Origin: Nostocoides_A vanveenii
GTDB lineage: Bacteria; Actinomycetota; Actinomycetes; Actinomycetales; Dermatophilaceae
DNA: 64,000 nucleotides
Reading direction: 5' to 3'
Assembly: GCF_039531165.1 (NCBI RefSeq)
Contig: NZ_BAAAPN010000045.1
Span: 154,081-218,080 of the forward strand
Position numbers and translations under genes: made by a program. The notes under the pieces are model-generated. The model saw only the letters and a program-made list of their open reading frames with translations, ran no database searches and was not told the origin of the DNA. Positions 27,904-35,578 of this stretch are shown piece by piece (positions within the stretch are counted from its first letter, which is position 1; each line of letters opens with the position of its first letter).

Positions 27904-27909
27904 GGCCGT

Positions 27910-28641
27910 ATGCCTGCAGACCAGCCCACCATCCTGGCCACCTCCGGCGGCTACCGCTATGGCACGCGGACGCGGATGGAGTTCGACAAGCTCGTGGAAT
28001 ATGCCGTCGAGCTGTCCGGGGTGACCGGACGCGCCCCGCGGGTGTGCGTCCTGGGGACCGCCTCCGGCGACCAGCGATGGTTCGCCGCCGAACTCGATGA
28101 GGCCGCGCGGGTGGCGGGCTATGACCTGACCCCGCTCCACCTCTTCCCGATGCCCAATGTCGACGACATCGAGGCTCACCTGCTCGCGCAGGACGTCGTG
28201 TGGGTCAACGGCGGCTCGGTCGCCAACCTGCTCGCCGTGTGGGACGTGCACGAGTTGCGCCCCGTCTTCCGGCGGGTGTGGGAGGCCGGCGTCGTGCTCA
28301 GTGGCGTGTCGGCCGGCTCGATCTGCTGGTATCGCGGCGGGTGCACCGACTCCTTCGGCCCCGATCTGCGCGCGGTCACCAACGGGCTGGCCCTGCTGCC
28401 CTACGACAACGGGGTGCATTACGACTCCGAGGAGCAACGGCGCCCGACCATTCACCGCCTCGTCGGCGACGGGACGCTGGGCGAGACGCACTGCACCGAC
28501 GACGGGGTCGGTCTGCTCTATCGCGGAACCGAATTGATCGAGGCGGTGAGCGAGCAACTCGGCAAGGGCGCGTATGTCGTCACCCGCGGCCCCGACGGCA
28601 CCGTCACCGAAGAGCGGATGGACGTTCGCGCTCTCGCGTGA
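27910..28641 (+). CDS. Peptidase E (family S51) serine dipeptidase
   Basis: A 243-residue class-I-glutaminase-like peptidase. The nucleophile elbow is GVSAGS with Ser134, preceded by VWVNGGSVANLL, the usual GGxxxxL segment of dipeptidase E and cyanophycinase relatives. Length fits PepE, which cleaves Asp-Xaa dipeptides, rather than the longer cyanophycinases. LGTASGDQRWF and PYDNGVHYDSE are further conserved blocks. It is probably cytosolic and involved in peptide recycling. Confidence 0.87.
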   Translation: MPADQPTILATSGGYRYGTRTRMEFDKLVEYAVELSGVTGRAPRVCVLGTASGDQRWFAAELDEAARVAGYDLTPLHLFPMPNVDDIEAHLLAQDVVWVNGGSVANLLAVWDVHELRPVFRRVWEAGVVLSGVSAGSICWYRGGCTDSFGPDLRAVTNGLALLPYDNGVHYDSEEQRRPTIHRLVGDGTLGETHCTDDGVGLLYRGTELIEAVSEQLGKGAYVVTRGPDGTVTEERMDVRALA

Positions 28642-28677
28642 CGGCCCGGGCCGTGCGGCCCTTGCTACCGTCGGGCC

Positions 28678-28992
28678 ATGGACGCGCTCCCCTTCTTCGT
28701 CCATGGCCGTAGTGTTCATCTGCTACCCAGGATTGGCGATGCAGGTGACCGCCGCCACCAAGGACGTGCAAAGGCGGCTGGACGTGCAGGACGACCAGAT
28801 CAAGCGCACCGCCGACCGCGTCGGCGTGCCCGCATCAGAGGTCCGCGTCCTGCCGAGGTCCGCGAGGCGCTGCGCGGCGAGAAGATCCGCGCCATCAAGC
28901 CCCATCGCGACGCGACCGGCTCGGACCTGACATCTGCGAAGGAGGCTGTCGACCGGATCGAGTCGACCGGCGCCCAAGACACACCCTCGTGA
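28678..28992 (+). pseudogene. Frameshifted ribosomal L7/L12 C-terminal-domain-like gene
   Basis: Fragments of one small protein alternate between frames: the start MDALPFFV (frame 1, ATG 28678), then AVVFICYPGLAM and RRLDVQDDQIKRTADRVGV (frame 2), then PAEVREALRGEKIRAIK and TSAKEAVDRIE (frame 1). The last part matches the L7/L12 C-terminal fold found in small actinobacterial proteins (an N-terminal membrane helix, a coiled segment, then GxKIxAIKxxRxxTGxxLxxAKxxV). Two shifts, near 28700 and 28850, break it. A leaderless-type -10 TACCGT (28666-28671) sits 6 nt before the ATG, so it may still be transcribed. Sequencing errors are a possible alternative. Confidence 0.65.
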
Positions 28993-29040
28993 CCATGGGT
29001 CTGTGTGCGCGGCCCGTGATTGGCGTGCCAGGATCTGCGC

Positions 29041-29463
29041 ATGACGATCCTCTACACCGCCGAAGCCCTCGCTACGGGGGCCGGCCGCAACGGACATACG
29101 CGCACCAAGGACGGCCACGTCGACCTCGACCTCGCCGTCCCCGTCGAGATGGGTGGTGCCGGGGGCGCGGCCAATCCCGAGGACCTCTTCGCCGCCGGGT
29201 ATGCCGCCTGTTTCCACTCCGCCCTCCAACTGGTCGCGCGCCGCGCGAGGGTCGAGCTGGGCGAGTCGAGCGTCGGAGCGCGGGTCGGCATTGGCCCGAC
29301 GAGCGGCGGCGGCTTCGGGCTGGAGGTCGCCCTCGAGGTGATCATTCCCGACCTGCCGGCCGACCAGGCCCAGCAACTGGCCGACGCCGCGCATCAGGTC
29401 TGCCCCTACTCCAATGCGACCCGCGGCAACATCCCGGTCACGGTGACGGTCGCGGCGGACTGA
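29041..29463 (+). CDS. Organic hydroperoxide resistance protein (Ohr/OsmC family)
   Basis: A 140-residue thiol peroxidase. The two active cysteines lie in FAAGYAACFHSAL and VCPYSNATRGN, the arrangement of the Ohr subfamily that reduces fatty-acid and organic hydroperoxides using dihydrolipoamide. The N-terminal TAEALATGAGRNGHTRTKDG is also Ohr-like. ATG 29041 gives the usual N-terminus; an upstream ATG at 29020 is less likely. CAGGAT lies 6 nt before the ATG, suggesting a leaderless start. No OhrR repressor gene is adjacent. Confidence 0.9.
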   Translation: MTILYTAEALATGAGRNGHTRTKDGHVDLDLAVPVEMGGAGGAANPEDLFAAGYAACFHSALQLVARRARVELGESSVGARVGIGPTSGGGFGLEVALEVIIPDLPADQAQQLADAAHQVCPYSNATRGNIPVTVTVAAD

Positions 29464-29469
29464 CGTCGG

Positions 29470-30771
29470 TCAGCTCAGGCGCTCGCCGGCAAGCAGGGTC
29501 ACCAGCCCCGCGAGCGAGAGCACGGCCAGGACGGTGATGGTCGTCGCGATGATCCCGCCGACCGTCGCGGGTGCGATGAAGCGGATGGCCAGGCCGACCA
29601 CGATGACCGCGACCCACACCACCACCGAGAACGTATGCCGTGCCCTCGCCACGTCGACGTACGTCACCAACTGCACCACCGCGAGCAGCATCCCCGCGGC
29701 GGCGAAGGCGGGGGCATAGGGGGCAGCCTCGGCATACGCCGATCCGGCGAGGGCGGCCGTCAGTTCGGTGTCGAAAATCCAGGTGACGACGATGGCGAGG
29801 GCACCGACGCCGGCCACGGCGGCCAGCGCCAGCCGGACGGCGCGCCCGGAGGCGCTGCGCGCCGCTACGTGCGGGAAGACCCACAAGGCGATGAAGTTGG
29901 TGCCCCAGAAGGTGACCCGGGTGAAGAGGGTCAGGAAGGCATACCAGCCCGACGCGGTCGCCGGCAGCACCGCACGCGCGAGCAGGAGGTCGGCATTCAG
30001 GAGCGCGAGGAGGGCGCCCGAACCGATGCTGGCGCGCAGCAGGCCGCTCCATCCCGGTCGGCCGTCGTTGTCGCTCGCACCCTCCGCCGTATCGATGAGC
30101 CCGACGTCGATCGTCGATTCGCTGCCGGCGACCCACTGGTGCTCGGCGTCCACGGGCCCGGCGATCCCGTCCAGCCGATCACCGCCGCGAAGCAGCACGG
30201 CTCCAACGATGTTGACGGCGACCGCGGTAACGGCGGTCGCCCAGAGCGCGAAGTTCGGCCCGCCGCCCACGATCGCGGTCACGACGGCGGCGAGCGTGCG
30301 GCTGGCTGCGCTCAGGGCCAACAGGACGGCGAAGGCGATGTGGCGGCCGGACCCGAGCAGAATGCCGAGTTGGCCACCGACGTACGTCTGCGGCAGTAGC
30401 ACGGCGGCCAGGCCGAAGGCCGGCCACCACGACGAGAGATGGAGCAGGTGCACCACGGCCGGCGCGGCTACCACGCCGACGCCCGTGGTGGCCAGGGAGA
30501 CGAGCGCGGTTCGACGGAGTAACCAGCCGATCGCTCCGGCCGGATTCAGGGCCATCGCCCGGGTGGCTTCGAGTTGGATCCCGGTCGAGGTGACGGCCAG
30601 CACCACGGAGAGCCCGAGGAGGGCACCCAACTCGCCATACCGCTCAGGCCCGAGAGCACGGGTGAGCACGACGATATAGACGTAGCCGAGGATGCCGGAG
30701 GCGAAGGTTGCGACGGCGATGCTGGCCCCCGAGCGGGCCAGTCCCCGATCGGTCGTCCCGGTCGCGGTCAT
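29470..30771 (-). CDS. MOP-type oligosaccharide flippase-like membrane protein, copy 1
   Basis: A 433-residue protein with about 12 transmembrane helices. The N-terminus (residues 14-45, GILGYVYIVVLTRALGPERYG) is the hallmark of Wzx/MurJ-like MOP exporters and closely resembles the protein at 39824-41095. It probably flips lipid-linked glycan units across the membrane. It is the last gene of a minus-strand operon: its ATG overlaps the stop of the upstream methyltransferase (ATGA), and that gene overlaps another methyltransferase. The loop around residues 205-235 is polar and acidic. The true substrate is unknown. Confidence 0.82.
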   Translation of the reverse strand: MTATGTTDRGLARSGASIAVATFASGILGYVYIVVLTRALGPERYGELGALLGLSVVLAVTSTGIQLEATRAMALNPAGAIGWLLRRTALVSLATTGVGVVAAPAVVHLLHLSSWWPAFGLAAVLLPQTYVGGQLGILLGSGRHIAFAVLLALSAASRTLAAVVTAIVGGGPNFALWATAVTAVAVNIVGAVLLRGGDRLDGIAGPVDAEHQWVAGSESTIDVGLIDTAEGASDNDGRPGWSGLLRASIGSGALLALLNADLLLARAVLPATASGWYAFLTLFTRVTFWGTNFIALWVFPHVAARSASGRAVRLALAAVAGVGALAIVVTWIFDTELTAALAGSAYAEAAPYAPAFAAAGMLLAVVQLVTYVDVARARHTFSVVVWVAVIVVGLAIRFIAPATVGGIIATTITVLAVLSLAGLVTLLAGERLS

Positions 30772-31517
30772 CGGGGCGGTGCGACTGGGGCCGGACGCTT
30801 GCGCACGACCAGCAGCAGGTTCCACGTGAGGATTTCGCGGACTCCGGGCAGCCGCAGGAGATGGCGGAAGGTGTCGGGGAGGTAGCGCGGCCGGGCCGCG
30901 AGGATCTCGATATCCGGGGTGCGTGTGGCCCACGTCAGGCCCTGGGCGATGCTCGTGCGGTGGATCGTCTCACCAAGGCGGTTCTTCGGCGGTTTGCCGT
31001 GCTTGCGCTCGTAGCGACGGGCCGCGTAGTCGCCACTGACCCAGTGCCACGGCGACGCCTCGTGGCCACCCCAGGGCGAGAGCCAGTTGGTGTAGCTGAG
31101 ATAGAGCACGCCGCCGGGGCGAAGCACCCGGACCATCTCGTCGGCGACGCCCTCGACGTCCGGGACGTGCTCGAGCAGATTGCTGGAAAAGACGATGTCG
31201 ATCGAGCCGGTTGCGAGGGGGAGGGCCAAAGCGGACCCGACGATGCCGCCGTCGGCGACCGAGGCAACGTGCGGGTCGTGATCGAGCGGCACATAGTGCG
31301 CTCCTGCGGCGCGGAAGGCGGCCGCGAACTGCGCCGGGCCGGCCCCGACGTCCACGACGATGCGGTCGCGGACCTCGACGTGCTCGCTCAAGGTCGCCAG
31401 CGAGTCCGCGGCGAGATGCCCGTAGAACCGATCGGGGTCGCTCTGCTCCACCAGGAAGCTGGCGAACAAATCCCGCGAGCGTCGCAGTCCCCGTCGCTGC
31501 CTGGTCGGGGCCGTCAC
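30768..31517 (-). CDS. SAM-dependent class I methyltransferase (glycan locus)
   Basis: A 249-residue Rossmann methyltransferase. Motif I is VVDVGAGPAQFA, motif II LDHDPHVAS, motif IV DIVFSSNLLEHV, and post-motif VLRPGGVLYLSYTNW. The C-terminal half has ETIHRTSIAQGL and a hydrophobic ITWNLLLVV. It resembles methyltransferases found beside glycosyltransferases. The GTG start overlaps the stop of the upstream gene (GTGA) and its own stop overlaps the flippase start, so all three genes form one tightly coupled operon. The acceptor is probably a sugar or lipid-linked glycan. Confidence 0.83.
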   Translation of the reverse strand: MTAPTRQRRGLRRSRDLFASFLVEQSDPDRFYGHLAADSLATLSEHVEVRDRIVVDVGAGPAQFAAAFRAAGAHYVPLDHDPHVASVADGGIVGSALALPLATGSIDIVFSSNLLEHVPDVEGVADEMVRVLRPGGVLYLSYTNWLSPWGGHEASPWHWVSGDYAARRYERKHGKPPKNRLGETIHRTSIAQGLTWATRTPDIEILAARPRYLPDTFRHLLRLPGVREILTWNLLLVVRKRPAPVAPPR

Positions 31518-32389
31518 GCCGCGGCCCGGCGGGCTGTCAGGCGCAAGGTGGGGCGGGTGCTCGGCGCGAGCGCCCGCAGGCCGAGGATGGCCGGGGCGGT
31601 CACGAGCGCGCCGGCCAGCACCGCACTGCTGCCCAGGACCCCGTCGGGCCGTCGAATGCCGCGCATCCGGGCCACCGACCCAGCGTCGGTGGTCAGGCTG
31701 TCCAGAACGAGTCGATCGACGCGAACGTCCACCAGATCGACGGCGCGTGCGGCCCGCGCGAGCGAATCGGCCGAGAAGAACCGGACGTGCGTCGGATCCT
31801 CGAGCATCCACCAGGCCGAACCATAGGTGCGCGGGCCCCACGAATCCCCGGCCGGAGTCAGGGCGACCATCCGGCCACCGGGTTGCAGCATGGTCGCAGC
31901 TTTGCGCATCGTGGCCAGCGGGTCGATGACGTGTTCGAGAACGTGCACCCCGACGACAAGATCGGCAGCGACCCAGGCGTCCGGGAGATCTTCGGCAGGG
32001 CCGGACCACAAGCGGCCGTGGGCCCGGACGAGTGGATCGACGCCGACATCGAGCTGCCCCGGGTCGACGCCCGACACAGCTGCGCCGGCGTCGTGGAAAC
32101 GCCGCAACAGCCCGCCGGCGCCATAGCCGATCTCGAAGACGCTGCGGGGAGTGCCGTCGGCGATCAGCGCCCGGTAGGTGAGCGCGGTGCGCCACCGATC
32201 GAGGGCGGGATCGCCGCCATACGCCAGGTCGCGGTGGTGTGCCGCAGCCGCGGCCAGCGGCCGGCGGACGTGGCCGCATACGGGGCAGCGCTCGAGCGCG
32301 CCGCCGCCGAGGAGATGCCAGGGCAGCGTCGGTGTCGCGCAGATCTCGCACGGGCGGCCGCGTTCGAGCGTATCAAGAGGGAGCGGCAC
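31514..32389 (-). CDS. SAM methyltransferase with N-terminal zinc ribbon
   Basis: A 291-residue protein. Residues 14-40 hold CEIC and CPVC pairs, a four-cysteine zinc ribbon seen in sugar C-methyltransferases and related enzymes. The Rossmann domain follows with motif I VFEIGYGAGGLLRRF, then VSGVDPG, and DLVVGVHVLEHV. SWGPRTYGSAWWMLEDPTHVRFF is the typical substrate-side segment. It is the first gene of the minus-strand operon. The GTG start is 6 nt downstream of a minus-strand TAGGAT (32401-32396), so the mRNA is probably leaderless. The sugar acceptor is not known. Confidence 0.8.
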   Translation of the reverse strand: MPLPLDTLERGRPCEICATPTLPWHLLGGGALERCPVCGHVRRPLAAAAAHHRDLAYGGDPALDRWRTALTYRALIADGTPRSVFEIGYGAGGLLRRFHDAGAAVSGVDPGQLDVGVDPLVRAHGRLWSGPAEDLPDAWVAADLVVGVHVLEHVIDPLATMRKAATMLQPGGRMVALTPAGDSWGPRTYGSAWWMLEDPTHVRFFSADSLARAARAVDLVDVRVDRLVLDSLTTDAGSVARMRGIRRPDGVLGSSAVLAGALVTAPAILGLRALAPSTRPTLRLTARRAAA

Positions 32390-32395
32390 TCCGCT

Positions 32396-32412
32396 ATCCT
32401 AATGGCGAGTAA
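32396..32412 (-). promoter_or_regulatory. -10 box and partial dyad in divergent promoter
   Basis: On the minus strand TAGGAT (32401-32396) lies 6 nt before the GTG of the zinc-ribbon methyltransferase. Overlapping it, CTAATGGCGAGTAA (32399-32412) is a weaker match to the 14-bp dyad seen at other promoters of the glycan locus; only the right half (GAGTAA) is good. Confidence 0.4.
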
Positions 32413-32456
32413 CAACCCGGCTGTGCCGCTGTCGGGCTTCCCGGAAAGGTCCCGAC

Positions 32457-33605
32457 GTGGTCGACTGCGATCGCCTTGCCAGCAGGCCGCTGCGCATCCT
32501 CTATCTGTCCTGGCGGGACCGGGAGCACCCGGAGGCCGGTGGCTCCGAGACCTTCGTCGAGCGCACCGCCGAGATCCTCGCCGAGCACGGACACCAGGTC
32601 ACTCTCTTCACCGCCCGCTTCCCGGGTGCGGCCGCGACGACCTGGCACGACCGGGTGCGCGTGGTGCGAGGCGGCGGCCGCTTCGGCGTCTATGCGCACG
32701 CGCTCAGGCACCTCGCGCGGCACCGCGATAACTACGACCTAGTCCTCGATGTCCAGAACGGCGTGCCCTTCTGGTCGCCCCTGCTGGCCCGTGTCCCGGT
32801 CGTCAACATCGTCCACCACGTCCACCGCGACCAGTGGCCGATGGTGTTGGGCAAGCAGCTTGGCGCCGTCGGGTGGTTCCTGGAGTCGCGGGTCGCGCCC
32901 TGGGCGTATCGCCGCAGCGACTATGTGACCGTCTCGGAGGCGACGCGTTCCGACCTCGCCGAGCTCGGCATCGCCCGCGACCGGGTGTCCGTCGTCTATT
33001 CGGGCAACGACCAGCCCGCGGACCTCGACTCGTATGCCGACATCCCCCGCACGGCCGAGCCCAGCCTGATGGTTCTCGGGCGGCTGGTGCCGCACAAGCA
33101 CAACGAAGTGGCCATCGACGTCGTCGCCGCCCTGGCCGAGCGCTACCCGACGCTGCAGTTGCACATCGTCGGCAGCGGCTACTGGGAAGATGCCCTGCGG
33201 GCGCACGCCCAAAGCTCCGGTGTCGGTGACCGCGTGAACTTCCACGGCTTCGTCACCGAGGCCGAGAAGCACCGGCTGCTCGCCGAGTCCTGGGTGGTGC
33301 TGATGCCCTCGCAGAAGGAGGGCTGGGGTCTGACCATCGTCGAAGCCGGACTGCACGCGACCCCCGCCATTGCCTTCGCGTATGCCGGCGGCGTCACCGA
33401 GTCGATCGTCGCGGGCGAGACGGGGCTGCTGGCTGCGGATGTCCCCGAGCTGGTCGCCCAGGTGGACGCGCTGCTCGCCGACAACCAACTGCGTGGCAAG
33501 TACGGCGCCAACGCCCGCCGTCACGCCCGCTCCTTCAGCTGGGAGCGCACCGGCACCGAGCTCGAAGGCCACGTGCGCCGGATCGCCGTCCGCGCCCGAG
33601 GCTGA
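32457..33605 (+). CDS. GT4-family glycosyltransferase
   Basis: A 382-residue GT-B fold retaining glycosyltransferase. The N-terminal domain has LRILYLSWRDREHPEAGGSE with the Gly-rich loop, and the C-terminal nucleotide-sugar site has VLGRLVPHK and the E-x7-E motif in PSQKEGWGLTIVEAG. It probably adds a hexose or mannose-like sugar to a lipid-linked glycan on the cytoplasmic face. It starts at GTG 32457 with GGAAAGG 8 nt upstream. It is paralogous to the gene at 50568-51689: both share LSWRD, HPEAGG and DVQNGVPF and VAP blocks. Its stop codon lies inside the first unit of a 22-bp tandem repeat. Confidence 0.88.
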   Translation: MVDCDRLASRPLRILYLSWRDREHPEAGGSETFVERTAEILAEHGHQVTLFTARFPGAAATTWHDRVRVVRGGGRFGVYAHALRHLARHRDNYDLVLDVQNGVPFWSPLLARVPVVNIVHHVHRDQWPMVLGKQLGAVGWFLESRVAPWAYRRSDYVTVSEATRSDLAELGIARDRVSVVYSGNDQPADLDSYADIPRTAEPSLMVLGRLVPHKHNEVAIDVVAALAERYPTLQLHIVGSGYWEDALRAHAQSSGVGDRVNFHGFVTEAEKHRLLAESWVVLMPSQKEGWGLTIVEAGLHATPAIAFAYAGGVTESIVAGETGLLAADVPELVAQVDALLADNQLRGKYGANARRHARSFSWERTGTELEGHVRRIAVRARG

Positions 33606-33666
33606 ACCGGCCTCTCGACGGGGCTGAACCGGCCTCTCGACGGGGCTGAACCGGCCTCTCGACGGG
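33601..33666. repeat. Three tandem copies of a 22-bp repeat
   Basis: The 22-bp unit begins GCTGAACCGG and ends CTCTCGACGGG; it repeats exactly three times, with a partial fourth unit (GCTG). The first copy contains the TGA of the upstream glycosyltransferase. The array fills nearly all the gap between two convergent genes. Confidence 0.9.
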
Positions 33667-33671
33667 GCTGG

Positions 33672-34754
33672 CTACTCGAAGTCGGCGAAGGCGGCGCCCA
33701 TGCGGGCGCACTGGGTGGCGAGGTCGTGCTCGGCGAGCACGTGCGCGTGGTTGGCGGCCCCCACCGTGGCGCGGCGCGCCGGGTCCTGAAGCATCGTAAC
33801 CAGGGCATCGGCGAGCGCCTCGACATCGTCCGCGACCAGCGCATTGCCGGGCGAGACGGCCTCGTCATTGGTGCCGCAGACCGTCGTCACGACAGGCAGG
33901 CCACAGGCCATCGCCTCCAGATAGGCCAGCCCGAGTTGCTCGGTCCACTTCCACGTCGGGCGCGGCGCGGTCGTGAAGACCGCCCCGGTGCGCAGGAAGC
34001 CGGGCACCTGGGCCGGGGGCAGGCTCCCGACGAAATCGACGCCACGCGCCGGGTCGGCCGCAGCCGCCTCGACCAGCCCCTGCAGCGGCCCCCGGCCCGC
34101 CACAGCCAGCCGAGCCTCCGGGACAGACCGGCGCACGATCGCCATGGCATCGAGCACCCGGTCGATGCCCTTGTTGGGGGCAAGGGGTGAGCAGAAGACG
34201 ACGCGCGGCTCGGCGATCGGCTCGGTCGGCGGCGTGAACGCGGTGGTGTCGACGCCCGGCTTGACCACGCGAATCCGCTCGTCGTCGAAACCATTGGCCA
34301 GCAGGTGATCTCGCGCCGCGTCCACCATGCACAGCAGCAGATCCGCGTCGCGGCAGGAATCGACCGCCTGCTGATAGGGCGGCAACCGATAGAGCGGCTG
34401 GTCGGGCAGGTTCTCCCACGTGATGACCGCCTGGCGCACCCGGCCGCCACGCCCGCGCGCGGCTCGTCGCCAACGCGACGCCTGCCCGGTCACCAGGGAG
34501 CACAACTCCAAGGACGCCACCCAGTCGTAGGCCGCTGGGTCCTGATCGCCGACGCCGCGCGCCCACGCGAACGCGCCCGCCTCGATGAACCGCTTGATCG
34601 GTCGGGTGTAGGTCGTCGGCACCCAGGTGATCTCACCGTCCGGCGCTTCCCGGGCGAGCGCGGTGACGTGGGTCTGCGGCATACGGGACATCCAGTAGAC
34701 CTCGCGCCGGGCCCGCTGGTCCGGCAGCGAGACCCAGAGCAGTTCGCGCGTCAC
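33672..34754 (-). CDS. GT4-family glycosyltransferase
   Basis: A 360-residue GT-B protein. The donor-binding half has VVFCSPLAPNKGIDRVLDAM, LAVAGRGPLQGL and the acceptor-end motif TWKWTEQLGLAYLEAMACG, in which the E-x7-E glutamates are Glu of TEQ and LEAM. The N-terminal half has ITWENLPDQPLYRLPPY, resembling glycosyltransferases of surface polysaccharides. The GTG start overlaps the stop of the upstream GT2 gene (GTGA). It is the last of three coupled minus-strand genes led by the AftD-like giant. Confidence 0.85.
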   Translation of the reverse strand: MTRELLWVSLPDQRARREVYWMSRMPQTHVTALAREAPDGEITWVPTTYTRPIKRFIEAGAFAWARGVGDQDPAAYDWVASLELCSLVTGQASRWRRAARGRGGRVRQAVITWENLPDQPLYRLPPYQQAVDSCRDADLLLCMVDAARDHLLANGFDDERIRVVKPGVDTTAFTPPTEPIAEPRVVFCSPLAPNKGIDRVLDAMAIVRRSVPEARLAVAGRGPLQGLVEAAAADPARGVDFVGSLPPAQVPGFLRTGAVFTTAPRPTWKWTEQLGLAYLEAMACGLPVVTTVCGTNDEAVSPGNALVADDVEALADALVTMLQDPARRATVGAANHAHVLAEHDLATQCARMGAAFADFE

Positions 34755-35578
34755 GCGGCGGCCCGGTCCTTCGCCCCGCGGCGAGCGCCCCAGGCATACC
34801 CGCCAGCCTCCAGAGCGCGGAGGAAGACCATGCCGGCCGCGTGCGCGGGGTCCTTGGCCAAGCGACGCCAGTTGCGGGCATACGCGCGCAGGACGGTGCG
34901 GCCCTGCGCGCCGACGGCGCCGGCATGCTCGCCGGCGAAGGCGGGGATGGACCGGCCGTAGTAGTAGCGCTTGGCGAGCACGTCGGCCACGGTCAGCCGG
35001 CCCTCGTCGTGGTCGATGATCACCGGCGCGAGAGCGATCCCGGCGCCGTCCGCACGCATCCGCAGCCGCAGGTCGGCGTCCTCCGGCCCGGACATGGCCA
35101 GGTGGAAGCCGCCGCCGTCCACCAGATACGAGCGGCGGATCAGGCGCGGATTGTGCAGCCACGGCTCATCGAGATAGCACTCGCGCTCCAAGGCCCGGCA
35201 GGCCGTCCAGAAGCCGTCGCCGATGGTGCGCTCCGGCAGCGCGATCCCGGTGGCACCGGTCGTGGCGGCGGTGTCGACCGCGGCCTGAATGGCGTCCGGG
35301 GTGAGGAGCATGTCGCTGTCGAGCCAGAGCACCCACTCGCCCGCAGCGGCTGCGATCCCGGTGTTGCGCTGGGCGCTGCGCTCCGGCCCGGCGGTGATGA
35401 CCTGGTCGGCGCGCACCTGGGCGATATCGGGCGTCCCGTCGGTGCTGTGGTTGTCGACCACGATCAGCTCGATCGCCGGATAGGTCTGCGCCCGAACGGA
35501 ATCCAGACAGGCGGAGATCGTCCGTGCGTTGTTGCGCGTCGGGACGACCACGGTCACGAGGGCGGGTTGCTGGGTCAT
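34751..35578 (-). CDS. GT2-family glycosyltransferase
   Basis: A 275-residue GT-A fold inverting glycosyltransferase. VTVVVPTRNNARTI opens the nucleotide-binding domain, VVDNHSTDGT is the next block, and the metal-binding DxD is DSDM in WVLWLDSDML. The later acidic GPEDADLRLR fits the catalytic-base region. It has no transmembrane segment, so it probably acts on the inner face on an undecaprenyl-linked acceptor. The ATG overlaps the stop of the AftD-like gene by 4 bp. Confidence 0.86.
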   Translation of the reverse strand: MTQQPALVTVVVPTRNNARTISACLDSVRAQTYPAIELIVVDNHSTDGTPDIAQVRADQVITAGPERSAQRNTGIAAAAGEWVLWLDSDMLLTPDAIQAAVDTAATTGATGIALPERTIGDGFWTACRALERECYLDEPWLHNPRLIRRSYLVDGGGFHLAMSGPEDADLRLRMRADGAGIALAPVIIDHDEGRLTVADVLAKRYYYGRSIPAFAGEHAGAVGAQGRTVLRAYARNWRRLAKDPAHAAGMVFLRALEAGGYAWGARRGAKDRAAA

